The position numbers and the translations under genes were made by a program. Under the pieces are notes generated by a model, which was not told the origin of the DNA, ran no database searches, and saw only the letters and a program-made list of their open reading frames with translations. From UMGS1696 sp964463375 (lineage in GTDB: Bacteria; Bacillota; Clostridia; Oscillospirales; CAG-272), in assembly GCA_964463375.1 (NCBI GenBank), contig CAYXBQ010000046.1, forward strand, positions 1-16,389: a DNA stretch of 16,389 nt, written 5' to 3'. This document shows positions 6,705 to 13,692 of the stretch, one piece after another (within the stretch, counting starts at the first letter, position 1; each line of letters opens with the position of its first letter).

Positions 6705-8231
6705 TCAGCGTTTTTTCTCCTCTGTATCCCTGTCTTCCTTGGCTTCTGCCGGCAGGGTCTTGGTCAGCGTAAAGGAGAAGCGGCACCATTTGCCATATTC
6801 GCTTTCCACCCAGATCTTTTCGTTGTGGGCTTCGATGATGGTGCGGGCGATATACAGACCCAGTCCCACACCGGTCTTGTCCAGTCCTCGGCTCTTGTCG
6901 CTCTTGTAGAATCGGTCGAATACATAGGGCAGATCCTCCGACGGAATGCCGCAGCCCTCGTTGTACACGCTGACCGTGACCTTGCCGCCCTTTTCGTGGA
7001 TCCCGATCTCGTAGCGGCCGCCCTCGTTGGAGAATTTGATGGCGTTGTCGCAGATGTTGTACAGGATCTGGTGGATGGCATCCTTATCGGCGGCGACAAA
7101 AATATTGTCCGCATCCGCCTCGAACACCACGTCCAGGTGCTTATCCTCCAGCCGCTGCTCGGAGGAGATGATGATCTCCCTTGCCTTTTCGCAGATATCG
7201 AAGGGTTCCATATTGAATTTGCGCTCCCCTGCCTGGATCCGGGTGATGTCCAGCAGGCTGGATACCAGTCTGGACAGACGGCGCACTTCCGTGGCGATGA
7301 CACCTAAATAATAGTCGTATTTTTCCGGCGGGATCGCACCTTCTAAGATGCTGTCAATGAAGCCGGAAATGGTGGTCATGGGCGTGCGCAGGTCGTGGGA
7401 CACGTTGGCCAGGAACATACGCCGCATTTCTTCGCTGTGCTCCAAAGAGGCCGCCATATTGTTGAAGGCCTCTGCCAGCTCTGCCACCTCGTCACTACCC
7501 ACCACGGGAACACGCACGTCAAAATGCCCGGCAGCAAATTCCTTGGATGCCTTGGACATGGCACGGATGGGGGACACCAGTCGTTCGCTGATGATGTAGA
7601 TCGCGATGAGTGCCGCCAGCATGAGCCACAGGGACGACATGATGATGGTCTTGATCATGGCGTTGAGCAGCTCGTCCATACCGGAGGCCGCTGTAGAGGT
7701 CATAACGGAACCAACCACTCGTCCGTCCAGTGCGGTGATCGGCAGGATGTACACAATGTGGTTCTCCTGGAAAAAGCCGTCCAGTGTATCGGTGCGGGTG
7801 ATGGTGCCGCCTTCCTGCAATTTTGCCACCACCTCTGCGGGATAGGAGATCTCGGCATCCTCGGAGAAAACACCGTCTGTCCCCGCATACTGCCGGTTTC
7901 GGTCTGCGCCGCCCGCCAGCTTGATGTCGCCCACCCCATCGGATACGAACACCAACATATTCTCCTGGTTGATGGCCATGATGTCCAAAATGGGCTTGAT
8001 CTCGCCTAAGGATTCGTTGAGATAATCGTTGAAATTGATCTGTCCGCTTTGGTTGTAATCATCGATGATAAAATCCGTGATGGAATAGGCCGCCTTGGAC
8101 ACGGTGCGGATCTTAATGTTCTCATCGTAGTTGTTGGCCAGTGTGGTGATGATCGTGGTGGACAACAGGATGCTCAGGATGTTGATGAGCATGAAAGCGG
8201 AGATATATTTGATAAAAACACTCTTAAACAT
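6705..8231 (-). CDS. Membrane sensor histidine kinase (HAMP-HisKA-HATPase)
   Basis: The 508-residue kinase has a first membrane helix at about 8-30, an extracytoplasmic sensor region (about 31-192), and a second helix at about 193-215. Then come HAMP (ERLVSPIRAMSKASKEFAAG) and the H-box NVSHDLRTP with phospho-acceptor His279. The N-box is around Asn396 (CDNAIKFSNEGG). The G1 box is NEGCGIP, with Asn in place of the usual Asp, a variant seen in many kinases. The F-box is FDRFYKSDKSR and the G2 box GVGLGLYIA (454-462). It phosphorylates the response regulator encoded upstream. The frame extends to a GTG at 8285, but that codon lies inside a hairpin. The ATG at 8231 gives the common start MFKSVFIKYI. 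No clear Shine-Dalgarno sequence precedes either start. Confidence 0.93.
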   Translation of the reverse strand: MFKSVFIKYISAFMLINILSILLSTTIITTLANNYDENIKIRTVSKAAYSITDFIIDDYNQSGQINFNDYLNESLGEIKPILDIMAINQENMLVFVSDGVGDIKLAGGADRNRQYAGTDGVFSEDAEISYPAEVVAKLQEGGTITRTDTLDGFFQENHIVYILPITALDGRVVGSVMTSTAASGMDELLNAMIKTIIMSSLWLMLAALIAIYIISERLVSPIRAMSKASKEFAAGHFDVRVPVVGSDEVAELAEAFNNMAASLEHSEEMRRMFLANVSHDLRTPMTTISGFIDSILEGAIPPEKYDYYLGVIATEVRRLSRLVSSLLDITRIQAGERKFNMEPFDICEKAREIIISSEQRLEDKHLDVVFEADADNIFVAADKDAIHQILYNICDNAIKFSNEGGRYEIGIHEKGGKVTVSVYNEGCGIPSEDLPYVFDRFYKSDKSRGLDKTGVGLGLYIARTIIEAHNEKIWVESEYGKWCRFSFTLTKTLPAEAKEDRDTEEKKR

Positions 8232-8241
8232 AAACACACAT

Positions 8242-8328
8242 AAAAGAAGAAGTAAGTAGCCAAAGAGACAGAAGATCCGGGACACTTTCCCGCACCGGCT
8301 GTCTCTCTATCGCTTATCTTACTTCTTC
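8242..8328 (-). terminator. Long nested hairpin with U-tail between regulator and kinase genes
   Basis: Outer arms of 11 bp, GAAGAAGTAAG (8246-8256) and CTTACTTCTTC (8318-8328), are exact complements. A second helix, AGAGACAG (8264-8271) with CTGTCTCT (8299-8306), and an inner CGGGA/TCCCG hairpin (8278-8282/8288-8292) nest inside. In the leftward transcript the structure starts 10 nt after the regulator stop codon and is followed by UUUU and then the kinase start. It could be a partial terminator or attenuator lowering kinase relative to regulator, or an RNA processing site. Confidence 0.6.
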
Positions 8329-8338
8329 GTGATTTCCT

Positions 8339-9031
8339 TTACTGCAGCAGCTCGAACTTATAGCCTACGCCCCATACGGTCTTCAGGCTCCACTTATCGG
8401 ACACGCCTTCCAGCTTTTCCCGCAGTCTCTTCACATGTACGTCCACGGTACGGGAGTCACCCAGATAGTCAAAGCCCCATACCTTGTCCAGCAGTGCATC
8501 TCTGGTGAATACTCTGTTGAAGTTGGAGGCCAGGAAGTACAGCAGATCCAGTTCCTTCGGGGGGATGTCCACAGCCTTGCCGTTGAGCTTCAGCTCGTAC
8601 TTGCTCTTGGAGATCTCGATATTTTCGAACTTGATGGTCTCATCGTCGTTCTGGGTATCGTGGGCAGAATAGCGTCTCAGCACTGCCTTGATCCGGGCCG
8701 ACAGCTCCTTCATGTCGAAGGGCTTGGTCACAAAGTCGTCGGCCCCCAGCTCCAGCCCCAGCACCTTGTCGAACACTTCCCCTTTGGCGGTGATCATGAT
8801 GATGGGCTTGGACGAGATCTCCCGGATCTCCCGGCACACCTGCCAGCCATCCTTGTTCCGGGGCAGCATGATGTCCAGCAGCACCAGGTCGGGCTCGTAC
8901 ATCTTGAAGAAGCTGACTCCTTCCACGCCATCGCCAGCGATCTTCACTTCATACCCTTCATTTTCAAAATACAGCTTCAAAAGGTCGCAGATGTTGGCAT
9001 CATCGTCTACAACAAGCAGTTTAGTTCCCAT
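8339..9031 (-). CDS. OmpR/PhoB-family response regulator
   Basis: The 230-residue protein has a receiver domain with acidic Asp9-Asp11, phospho-acceptor Asp53 (LVLLDIMLP), Thr81 and Lys103 (TKPFD), then a winged-helix DNA-binding domain (about 130-230) with the typical ending SRTVDVHVKRLREKL and KTVWGVGYKF. It would bind direct repeats in promoter DNA after phosphorylation by the kinase encoded next. The ATG at 9031 follows GAGAGGAAAG; the open frame upstream to 9100 is not supported by a ribosome site. The sequence class fits PhoP/ResD-type regulators, but the ligand sensed cannot be told. It lies 122 nt after the DUF4956 gene, with no strong promoter visible in the gap, so co-transcription with the polyphosphate genes is possible. 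Confidence 0.95.
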   Translation of the reverse strand: MGTKLLVVDDDANICDLLKLYFENEGYEVKIAGDGVEGVSFFKMYEPDLVLLDIMLPRNKDGWQVCREIREISSKPIIMITAKGEVFDKVLGLELGADDFVTKPFDMKELSARIKAVLRRYSAHDTQNDDETIKFENIEISKSKYELKLNGKAVDIPPKELDLLYFLASNFNRVFTRDALLDKVWGFDYLGDSRTVDVHVKRLREKLEGVSDKWSLKTVWGVGYKFELLQ

Positions 9032-9116
9032 AGTATACTTTCCTCTCTTTATATGTATGTATTTTTTAACTTTGTCATGCCGGTAAAACAGTCTGTGCAT
9101 CTATGGAGACCACTTT

Positions 9117-9169
9117 ATGTATTCGTGGCGATTACTCCATGTATTCGTGGCGATTACTCCATGTATTCG
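9117..9169. repeat. 22-bp tandem repeat over the DUF4956 stop codon
   Basis: Two exact 22-bp units (9117-9138 and 9139-9160) are followed by 9 bp of a third (9161-9169). On the minus strand each full unit holds GAATACATGGAGTAA, that is, the final codons Glu-Tyr-Met-Glu and stop of the DUF4956 gene. The gene ends within the array, and the extra copies lie in the gap before the response regulator gene. It looks like a recent slippage duplication. Confidence 0.9.
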
Positions 9170-9831
9170 CCATTGTAACTGACCATCACGGCCTTCTGCA
9201 CGCCGTCGACTGCCTTGAGCCGATTCACAAGCTCCATTTCGCCGCCGGACAGAGATACTGCCCAGGTGGATTCCATGGTGTCAGCCGTCACAGTTTTGGT
9301 CTTGATCTGCATATGCCGACTGGCTTCTTTGACGATGGCGGCGGCATTTTGTTCCGCATTCTCCGAAGAAAATTCCAGAATGAGGATATAATCTTTTCCG
9401 CTGTGTCCCAGCTTCGCCAGGAGCAACAGGATCCCGCCGATGATCAGAGAACCCAGGATCGCTAAGAAATATTGTCTTGCGCCCAGTACGATCCCCGCCG
9501 CCAGCGACCAGAACAGATACACAATGTCCAGCGGATCCTTGATGGCTGCCCGGAAACGAACGATGGACAGCGCACCCACCATACCCAGCGACAGCACCAC
9601 ATTGGAGGTGACCGCTAAGATGATGAAGGTGGAGATCATGGTCATGCCCACCAGCGAGATGGCAAAGGAACGGGAGAACAGCACACCACTGTAGGCTTTC
9701 TTATACACGAAGCAAATGAACAGACCCAGCAGGAATGCCACGGCTAAGAACAGCAGTGTATCCACCGGGGTAAACAAGGCCACATCCTGGGACAATGCAT
9801 TGGATTTGAATAGATCAGAAAAAGATAACAT
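9154..9831 (-). CDS. DUF4956 family membrane protein
   Basis: The 225-residue protein has about five membrane helices in the N-terminal two thirds (near 25-41, 54-75, 78-92, 103-117 and 119-138) and a soluble C-terminal domain of about 80 residues. The core GMVGALSIVRFRAAIKDP followed by YLFWSLAAGI is characteristic of DUF4956 proteins, which are commonly encoded beside VTC-domain polyphosphate polymerases, as here. Its exact function is unknown; a role in polyphosphate synthesis or transport across the membrane is inferred from this neighbourhood. AAGGAAGT precedes both a GTG (9837) and the ATG at 9831, and spacing favours the ATG. It lies 52 nt after the polymerase gene. The C-terminus coincides with a tandem repeat. 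Confidence 0.88.
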   Translation of the reverse strand: MLSFSDLFKSNALSQDVALFTPVDTLLFLAVAFLLGLFICFVYKKAYSGVLFSRSFAISLVGMTMISTFIILAVTSNVVLSLGMVGALSIVRFRAAIKDPLDIVYLFWSLAAGIVLGARQYFLAILGSLIIGGILLLLAKLGHSGKDYILILEFSSENAEQNAAAIVKEASRHMQIKTKTVTADTMESTWAVSLSGGEMELVNRLKAVDGVQKAVMVSYNGEYME

Positions 9832-9883
9832 AGTCACATACTTCCTTGTGTAAAATCATAGTCGTCAGTTTGTTCGTATTGCG

Positions 9884-10555
9884 TTATACATACCGGCGGC
9901 ATAGGGCATATTTGGAAACGGAGATACGGCTCGTCTCCAGTCCCGCCACCAGCATCCGCACAATGTCCGGCAGAAACGCATCGTATTTCACTTCCAGCAC
10001 ATCCAGCGGCGACACCGGCACCAGGGGAATGTCCGCAAACAGATCCCGTGACGCAAGGCCTGTCCGGATGGAGCGATCCAATGTGACTCGCACGTTGCCG
10101 GGGGCATACACATAGGGGATCCGGTCGTATTCCACGATGGTCTTTGGCACAAGCCCTTCCCGCATCCGGGTGTACAGCTCCGCCAGCAGTCCGTTGCCCT
10201 GCCGCCATAGTCCATCGATATTGCCCGACAGGATGGCTTGACACTGGTCATAGGTCAGGCGGCATTGGAGCTTTTTGGTCATCTCGCCCCGTTTGCACTT
10301 TTTTTCCAGGCAGATGAAATCCGTTTGCCGATCGTAGATGCGGATCCGGAATTTTTCTCTGGGATCCACCCCATCCATTTTTTCCCGCAGCGCACTATCC
10401 CGGTCGTCGTCGAAATACAGGCTGCGGATCGTATAGCCGCCGTTTTTTGCGTGTACGTCCTTTGTCAGCACCTGCGCCAGCTTCTTCTGCAAAAGCAAAC
10501 ACTGGTCAGCCGTCATCGGATACTTATATTCATGCCGATATCCCTTGTCCTGCAC
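9884..10555 (-). CDS. VTC-domain polyphosphate polymerase
   Basis: The 223-residue protein is a near-minimal VTC catalytic domain, a tunnel-fold relative of yeast Vtc4 that makes polyphosphate from ATP. The basic tunnel residues are present: Lys11 (RHEYKY), Arg44 (TIRSLYFD), Arg70 and Arg72 (KFRIRIYD), Lys85-86 (LEKKCKRG), Arg145 (VEYDR), Arg161 (TLDRSIRTG), Lys190 and Lys215. Glu188 in LEVKYD fits the metal-binding acidic residue. No membrane helix is visible, so the neighbouring DUF4956 protein may supply the membrane part. The start is the GTG at 10555, since AGGAGG lies 8 nt upstream; an open frame runs on to 10648 without support. It is first in a probable operon with DUF4956 and perhaps the two-component genes. 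Confidence 0.92.
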   Translation of the reverse strand: MQDKGYRHEYKYPMTADQCLLLQKKLAQVLTKDVHAKNGGYTIRSLYFDDDRDSALREKMDGVDPREKFRIRIYDRQTDFICLEKKCKRGEMTKKLQCRLTYDQCQAILSGNIDGLWRQGNGLLAELYTRMREGLVPKTIVEYDRIPYVYAPGNVRVTLDRSIRTGLASRDLFADIPLVPVSPLDVLEVKYDAFLPDIVRMLVAGLETSRISVSKYALCRRYV

Positions 10556-10611
10556 GGCCGTCCCTCCTGTACGCAACAGATGATGTTCCGTGTTGCAATT
10601 TCGGTTTTGTA

Positions 10612-10645
10612 ACATTGTAACCCAACAATGTGAAAACCGTATGAA
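10612..10645 (-). promoter_or_regulatory. Candidate PhoP-box promoter of the polyphosphate operon
   Basis: On the minus strand, TTCATA (10640-10645) and TTCACA (10629-10634) are exactly 11 bp apart. Both match the TTHAYA half-site of Firmicute PhoP boxes. A -10-like TACAAT lies at 10614-10619, but the -35 position (ATACGG) is far from consensus, as is usual at activator-dependent Pho promoters. An inverted repeat ACATTGT/ACAATGT (10612-10618/10625-10631) and an 11-bp palindrome, ACATCAGATGT (10645-10655), overlap or adjoin it. The call is inference. Confidence 0.4.
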
Positions 10646-10697
10646 CATCAGATGTGGGTTTTCTTAATTTTTACAAAAAATTCCATTTTTCTGCCGC

Positions 10698-11732
10698 TTA
10701 TGCTTCCTCGGTCTCTGCGGCAGCCTGTTCGTAATAGGGATCGATCATGATCTCCTTGATCTTCGGGAAGGCACCGTAGATCTGCATCATGTAGCCGATG
10801 GAGAACAGTCCCACAAAGGGCAGGATCACGCCCAGGGGGAAGTAGATCATGAGCAGCGCAAACTCGATCACGCCCAGCACCACGACACCCAAGAAGGACA
10901 TGATATTCCGCTTGACACCCAGCACGGTGAACAGCAGGGCGTTTTTGAACATCTTAAAGATAGACAGATCGAAGGTCACCAGCATCAGATAGATGTAGGG
11001 CCGCATGATGATGTACAAGATCAGCATGAACAGCGCCGCAAAGAACATCATGTTGAGCGCGGTGTTGAGTCCGTAGTTCAGGTTGAAGAAGAAAATATCG
11101 TAGATGAGCAGGAACATGATCACAGCATCCAAGATCCCATAGATGATACCCTGCCGCAGGTTCCGCTTAATGGCATGGAAGAAATCGTGCCACAGGAAGA
11201 TCCCCTCTCCACGGAAGATATTCCGCAGGATGTAGGTACAACCCACGTTCACGGGACCAAAGGTGAAGATCGTCAGGGCCGAAATGGCAAGCAGGATATA
11301 ATCTACGGTAGACAGTACCGTGATCTCCGCCTGCATCCCGAAGATCCCCAGCAGTGCAGCGGTCGCCGGAGAGGCATCGAATTTCGAGATCCCGTACAGG
11401 GGGGCAAAGCTGGAAAAATAGGGGGCGGTGGAATGGATGGAGGCATAGCCGCTGATGGCAAACAGGGCAAAGAACAGGAAGAAATTCCCGAACACCATGA
11501 GTAAGTTCACCGACAGGATCTGGTTGAGCCGCCGCCCCAGCAGCTTGAAGAAATTCTTCAGCGTGGGATGCTCGTAGATCTGCTCCTCCTCTTTGGATAC
11601 CCCATCCCCATCGGAATAGGTCTTGCGGAAGGGGTTGAAGCCGCTTTCCTTTTTCTCTTTGGCAGCGATCTCCGCAAGCTCCTCCGCTTCCAGCTCGTCT
11701 AATGTATGCTTTTCGTTTTCGTCCATGGGCAT
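10698..11732 (-). CDS. DUF624 (YesL-like) integral membrane protein
   Basis: The 344-residue protein has an acidic, charged N-terminal region (1-60) and six to seven membrane helices (near 74-94, 142-168, 195-213, 226-253, 264-273, 279-300, 302-320). The segment TFGPVNVGCTYILRNIFRGE (157-176) followed by FFHAIKRNLRQGI matches the DUF624/YesL pattern (GPA...Y..R...RGE...F...K.N..Q). The family is found near carbohydrate-uptake genes in many Firmicutes, but no sugar transporter is present here and the function is unknown. AAGGAG precedes the ATG at 11732. It lies 36 nt after the small membrane protein gene, so the two are probably co-transcribed. The 120-residue stretch before helix 2 contains no recognised domain. 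Confidence 0.8.
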   Translation of the reverse strand: MPMDENEKHTLDELEAEELAEIAAKEKKESGFNPFRKTYSDGDGVSKEEEQIYEHPTLKNFFKLLGRRLNQILSVNLLMVFGNFFLFFALFAISGYASIHSTAPYFSSFAPLYGISKFDASPATAALLGIFGMQAEITVLSTVDYILLAISALTIFTFGPVNVGCTYILRNIFRGEGIFLWHDFFHAIKRNLRQGIIYGILDAVIMFLLIYDIFFFNLNYGLNTALNMMFFAALFMLILYIIMRPYIYLMLVTFDLSIFKMFKNALLFTVLGVKRNIMSFLGVVVLGVIEFALLMIYFPLGVILPFVGLFSIGYMMQIYGAFPKIKEIMIDPYYEQAAAETEEA

Positions 11733-11768
11733 TTTGTATCGCTCCTTTTTGTTTCTATAGATTCGTCC

Positions 11769-12281
11769 TTACAGCCCGCCCAGACACAGGGTGATGACAA
11801 ACACGGCACCGGCGTGGGTCAGAAAGCGGCCGGTATTCTGGCAAAGGCTTTTGTTTCTCCCACCGGCGGCAAAGTGCAGTAGTAGCAGTGTCCCTGCAAG
11901 ATAGCAAAGGAGCCCGGGCCATGCTGTTCCCAGCACCTGTCCATCGGTACGCACCATGACAAGTGCCGCACCGAACAGGCAGCCCCGGCACAAGGTCAGC
12001 ACCGGAAAAAGCACAGCGGAAAGCGGTCTCTTTCCCACACACAGGATCCCGGCACCGTACCACAGTGCCAGCACCTCCGCCGTTCCCGCCAGCTGCGAGG
12101 ACAGCCCACGGCAGATCGCAAGGGGTGTTTGGTTCTCCGCCATTTTTTCCGGCAAAGAAAGCATGGGCATCAGGATCACACGTCCTGTGGTACCCTTTTC
12201 TCCGATCCAAAAGCCAATGCCTGCCGCCACTGCAAAGCATATGAGCAGCAGTGCCCATTTTCTTCTGCACGCCTGTTTCAT
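11769..12281 (-). CDS. Small five-helix membrane protein (possibly SpoIIM-like)
   Basis: The 170-residue protein has hydrophobic segments at about 9-26, 66-82, 86-110, 117-139 and 153-170. I do not recognise it with certainty. The layout (one helix, an outer loop of about 40 residues, a helix pair, then two more helices) and the central LTLCRGCLFGAAL resemble the topology and RG/KG-G-F core of stage II sporulation protein M, but no strong SpoIIM signature is present. The start at 12281 (MKQACRRKWA) is chosen because GGGAG lies 8 nt upstream; an ATG at 12302 is possible. An overlapping frame (11755-12390) is rejected for lack of plausible composition. Its promoter is not clear: extended TGGTACGAT at about 12381-12389 is the best candidate. 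Confidence 0.6.
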   Translation of the reverse strand: MKQACRRKWALLLICFAVAAGIGFWIGEKGTTGRVILMPMLSLPEKMAENQTPLAICRGLSSQLAGTAEVLALWYGAGILCVGKRPLSAVLFPVLTLCRGCLFGAALVMVRTDGQVLGTAWPGLLCYLAGTLLLLHFAAGGRNKSLCQNTGRFLTHAGAVFVITLCLGGL

Positions 12282-12597
12282 CCTGCACGCTCCCGTTCCC
12301 ATTGTTTTGCACCAGCATATGCCGGGGAAAGCAAAAGTATGTGCCGGGTGGCAGACTGTATCTATCTTTATTTTCTATATCGTACCACAAACTTTATGGG
12401 AATTCTACGGTGAATTTGTAAACAAGCGGATTTTTGCATCTTTTCCTTCTTCTCCTGCAAAAAGTGAAAAACGGCTTGCATTTTCCCGGGAAATGGTGTA
12501 TAATTATTGTATAATGCAGAATTAGGCGTATTCCTCTGTGCCGCCCGGTATGGACGGTGTCATGGGTGCGCAAAATCACAGGAAAAGGAAACTCAAC
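12282..12597. other. Divergent intergenic region before ychF
   Basis: This 316-bp gap contains the ychF promoter (12476-12504) on the right. An 8-bp inverted repeat, TTTTTGCA (12431-12438) with TGCAAAAA (12456-12463), has a 17-nt loop and no T-tail after a GC stem, so it is a weak terminator candidate at best. Leftward signals for the small membrane protein gene are unclear. I see no further gene or RNA structure. Confidence 0.5.
12476..12504 (+). promoter_or_regulatory. Sigma-A promoter of ychF
   Basis: TTGCAT (12476-12481), 17-bp spacer, TATAAT (12499-12504), leaving a leader of about 86 nt before the ychF start. A second TATAAT at 12510-12515 lacks a matching -35 box. Confidence 0.8.
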
Positions 12598-13692
12598 ATG
12601 AAACTTGGTATCATTGGACTGCCCAACGTCGGCAAGTCTACTTTGTTCAATGCCCTGACGGGTGCCGGTGCGCCCAGTGCCAACTACCCCTTCTGTACCA
12701 TCGACCCCAACGTGGGCGTGGTGCAGGTGCCGGACAGCCGTTTGGATGTGCTGGCAAAAATGTACGATCCCCAGCTGTACACCCCGGCTGTGGTGGAATT
12801 CGTGGACATCGCAGGACTGGTGCGTGGTGCCTCCAAGGGCGAGGGTCTGGGCAACAAATTCTTATCCCACATCCGGGACGTAGATGCCGTTGTACACGTG
12901 CTGCGCTGCTTTGTGGATGACGACATCATTCACGTAGACGGCGGCGTGGACCCCATCCGAGACCTGGAGACCATCAACTTAGAGCTGATCTATGCGGATA
13001 TCGAAGTGATGGAAAAGCGGATCGACAAGGTACAGAAGCTCATGAAGGGCGACAAGACTCTGGCCGCACAGGTAGAGCTGTACCAGAGAGTGCTGGATGC
13101 TCTGAACGAAGGCACCACCGCACGGTCTCTGGAATACACCGAGGATGAGCGGGCGCTGATGGAAGAGGTCACGCTGCTCACCATGAAGCCGGTCATCTAT
13201 GTTGCCAACGTCAGCGAAGCGGAAGCGGCCGGTGTTTCTCCCGACAACGAGCTGTACAAGCAGATCTGCGCTGCTGCCGAAAAGGAAGGCGCACAGGTCA
13301 TCCCCGTTTGTGCCGGGATCGAAGCGGAGATCGCCGAGCTGGCACCGGAAGAAAAGGCCATGTTCCTTGAAGAAATGGGCATTGCCGAAAGCGGGCTGGA
13401 CAGACTGATCAAGGCAAGCTATGCCCTGCTGGGGTACATCAGCTACCTGACCGCCGGTCCTAAGGAAGTACGTGCCTGGACCATCGTCAAGGGGACCAAA
13501 GCACCCCAGGCAGCCGGGAAGATCCACTCCGACTTTGAGAGAGGCTTTATCCGTGCCGAGATCGTTGCCTTCGATGATCTGGTGGCCTGCGGGTCTATGA
13601 ATGCCGCCAAGGAAAAGGGGCTGGTACGCTCCGAAGGCAAGGATTACGTCATTGCAGACGGTGACGTGGTCCTGTTCCGGTTCAACGTGTGA
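12598..13692 (+). CDS. ychF: Redox-regulated ATPase YchF (Obg/OLA1 family)
   Basis: The 364-residue protein is close to the usual length for YchF. The P-loop GLPNVGKST is at 7-15, switch residues include the NYPFCTIDPN segment (29-38), and DIAGLVRGASKGEGLG (70-85) is the G3 region. At G4 it has NVSE (204-207) rather than NKxD, the hallmark of YchF/OLA1 that favours ATP over GTP. A coiled-coil segment (about 130-190) and a C-terminal TGS domain (about 280-364, ending GDVVLFRFNV) complete the family order. It binds ribosomes and is involved in stress and redox responses in characterised species. The ATG at 12598 follows AAGGAAA. The stop codon overlaps the start of the next gene by 4 nt. Confidence 0.97.
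   Translation: MKLGIIGLPNVGKSTLFNALTGAGAPSANYPFCTIDPNVGVVQVPDSRLDVLAKMYDPQLYTPAVVEFVDIAGLVRGASKGEGLGNKFLSHIRDVDAVVHVLRCFVDDDIIHVDGGVDPIRDLETINLELIYADIEVMEKRIDKVQKLMKGDKTLAAQVELYQRVLDALNEGTTARSLEYTEDERALMEEVTLLTMKPVIYVANVSEAEAAGVSPDNELYKQICAAAEKEGAQVIPVCAGIEAEIAELAPEEKAMFLEEMGIAESGLDRLIKASYALLGYISYLTAGPKEVRAWTIVKGTKAPQAAGKIHSDFERGFIRAEIVAFDDLVACGSMNAAKEKGLVRSEGKDYVIADGDVVLFRFNV

Noticed and set aside
5172..7307. A 711-codon open frame on the plus strand
   Set aside because: It lies antisense to three well-supported minus-strand genes (reductase, methyltransferase, kinase); its protein is histidine-, glutamine- and valine-rich with no recognisable domain. It arises from the codon bias of the opposite strand.
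8231..8285. GTG at 8285 as the kinase start
   Set aside because: It lies in the loop of the nested hairpin with no usable ribosome site, and adds 18 atypical residues before the usual kinase N-terminus.
8435..9178. A 247-codon plus-strand frame
   Set aside because: Antisense to the response regulator gene, with low-complexity composition and no ribosome binding site.
11755..12390. A 211-codon minus-strand frame overlapping the small membrane protein
   Set aside because: The alternative frame has Cys/Arg/Gly-rich composition with no motif, whereas the frame at 11769-12281 has clear membrane helices and a ribosome site.
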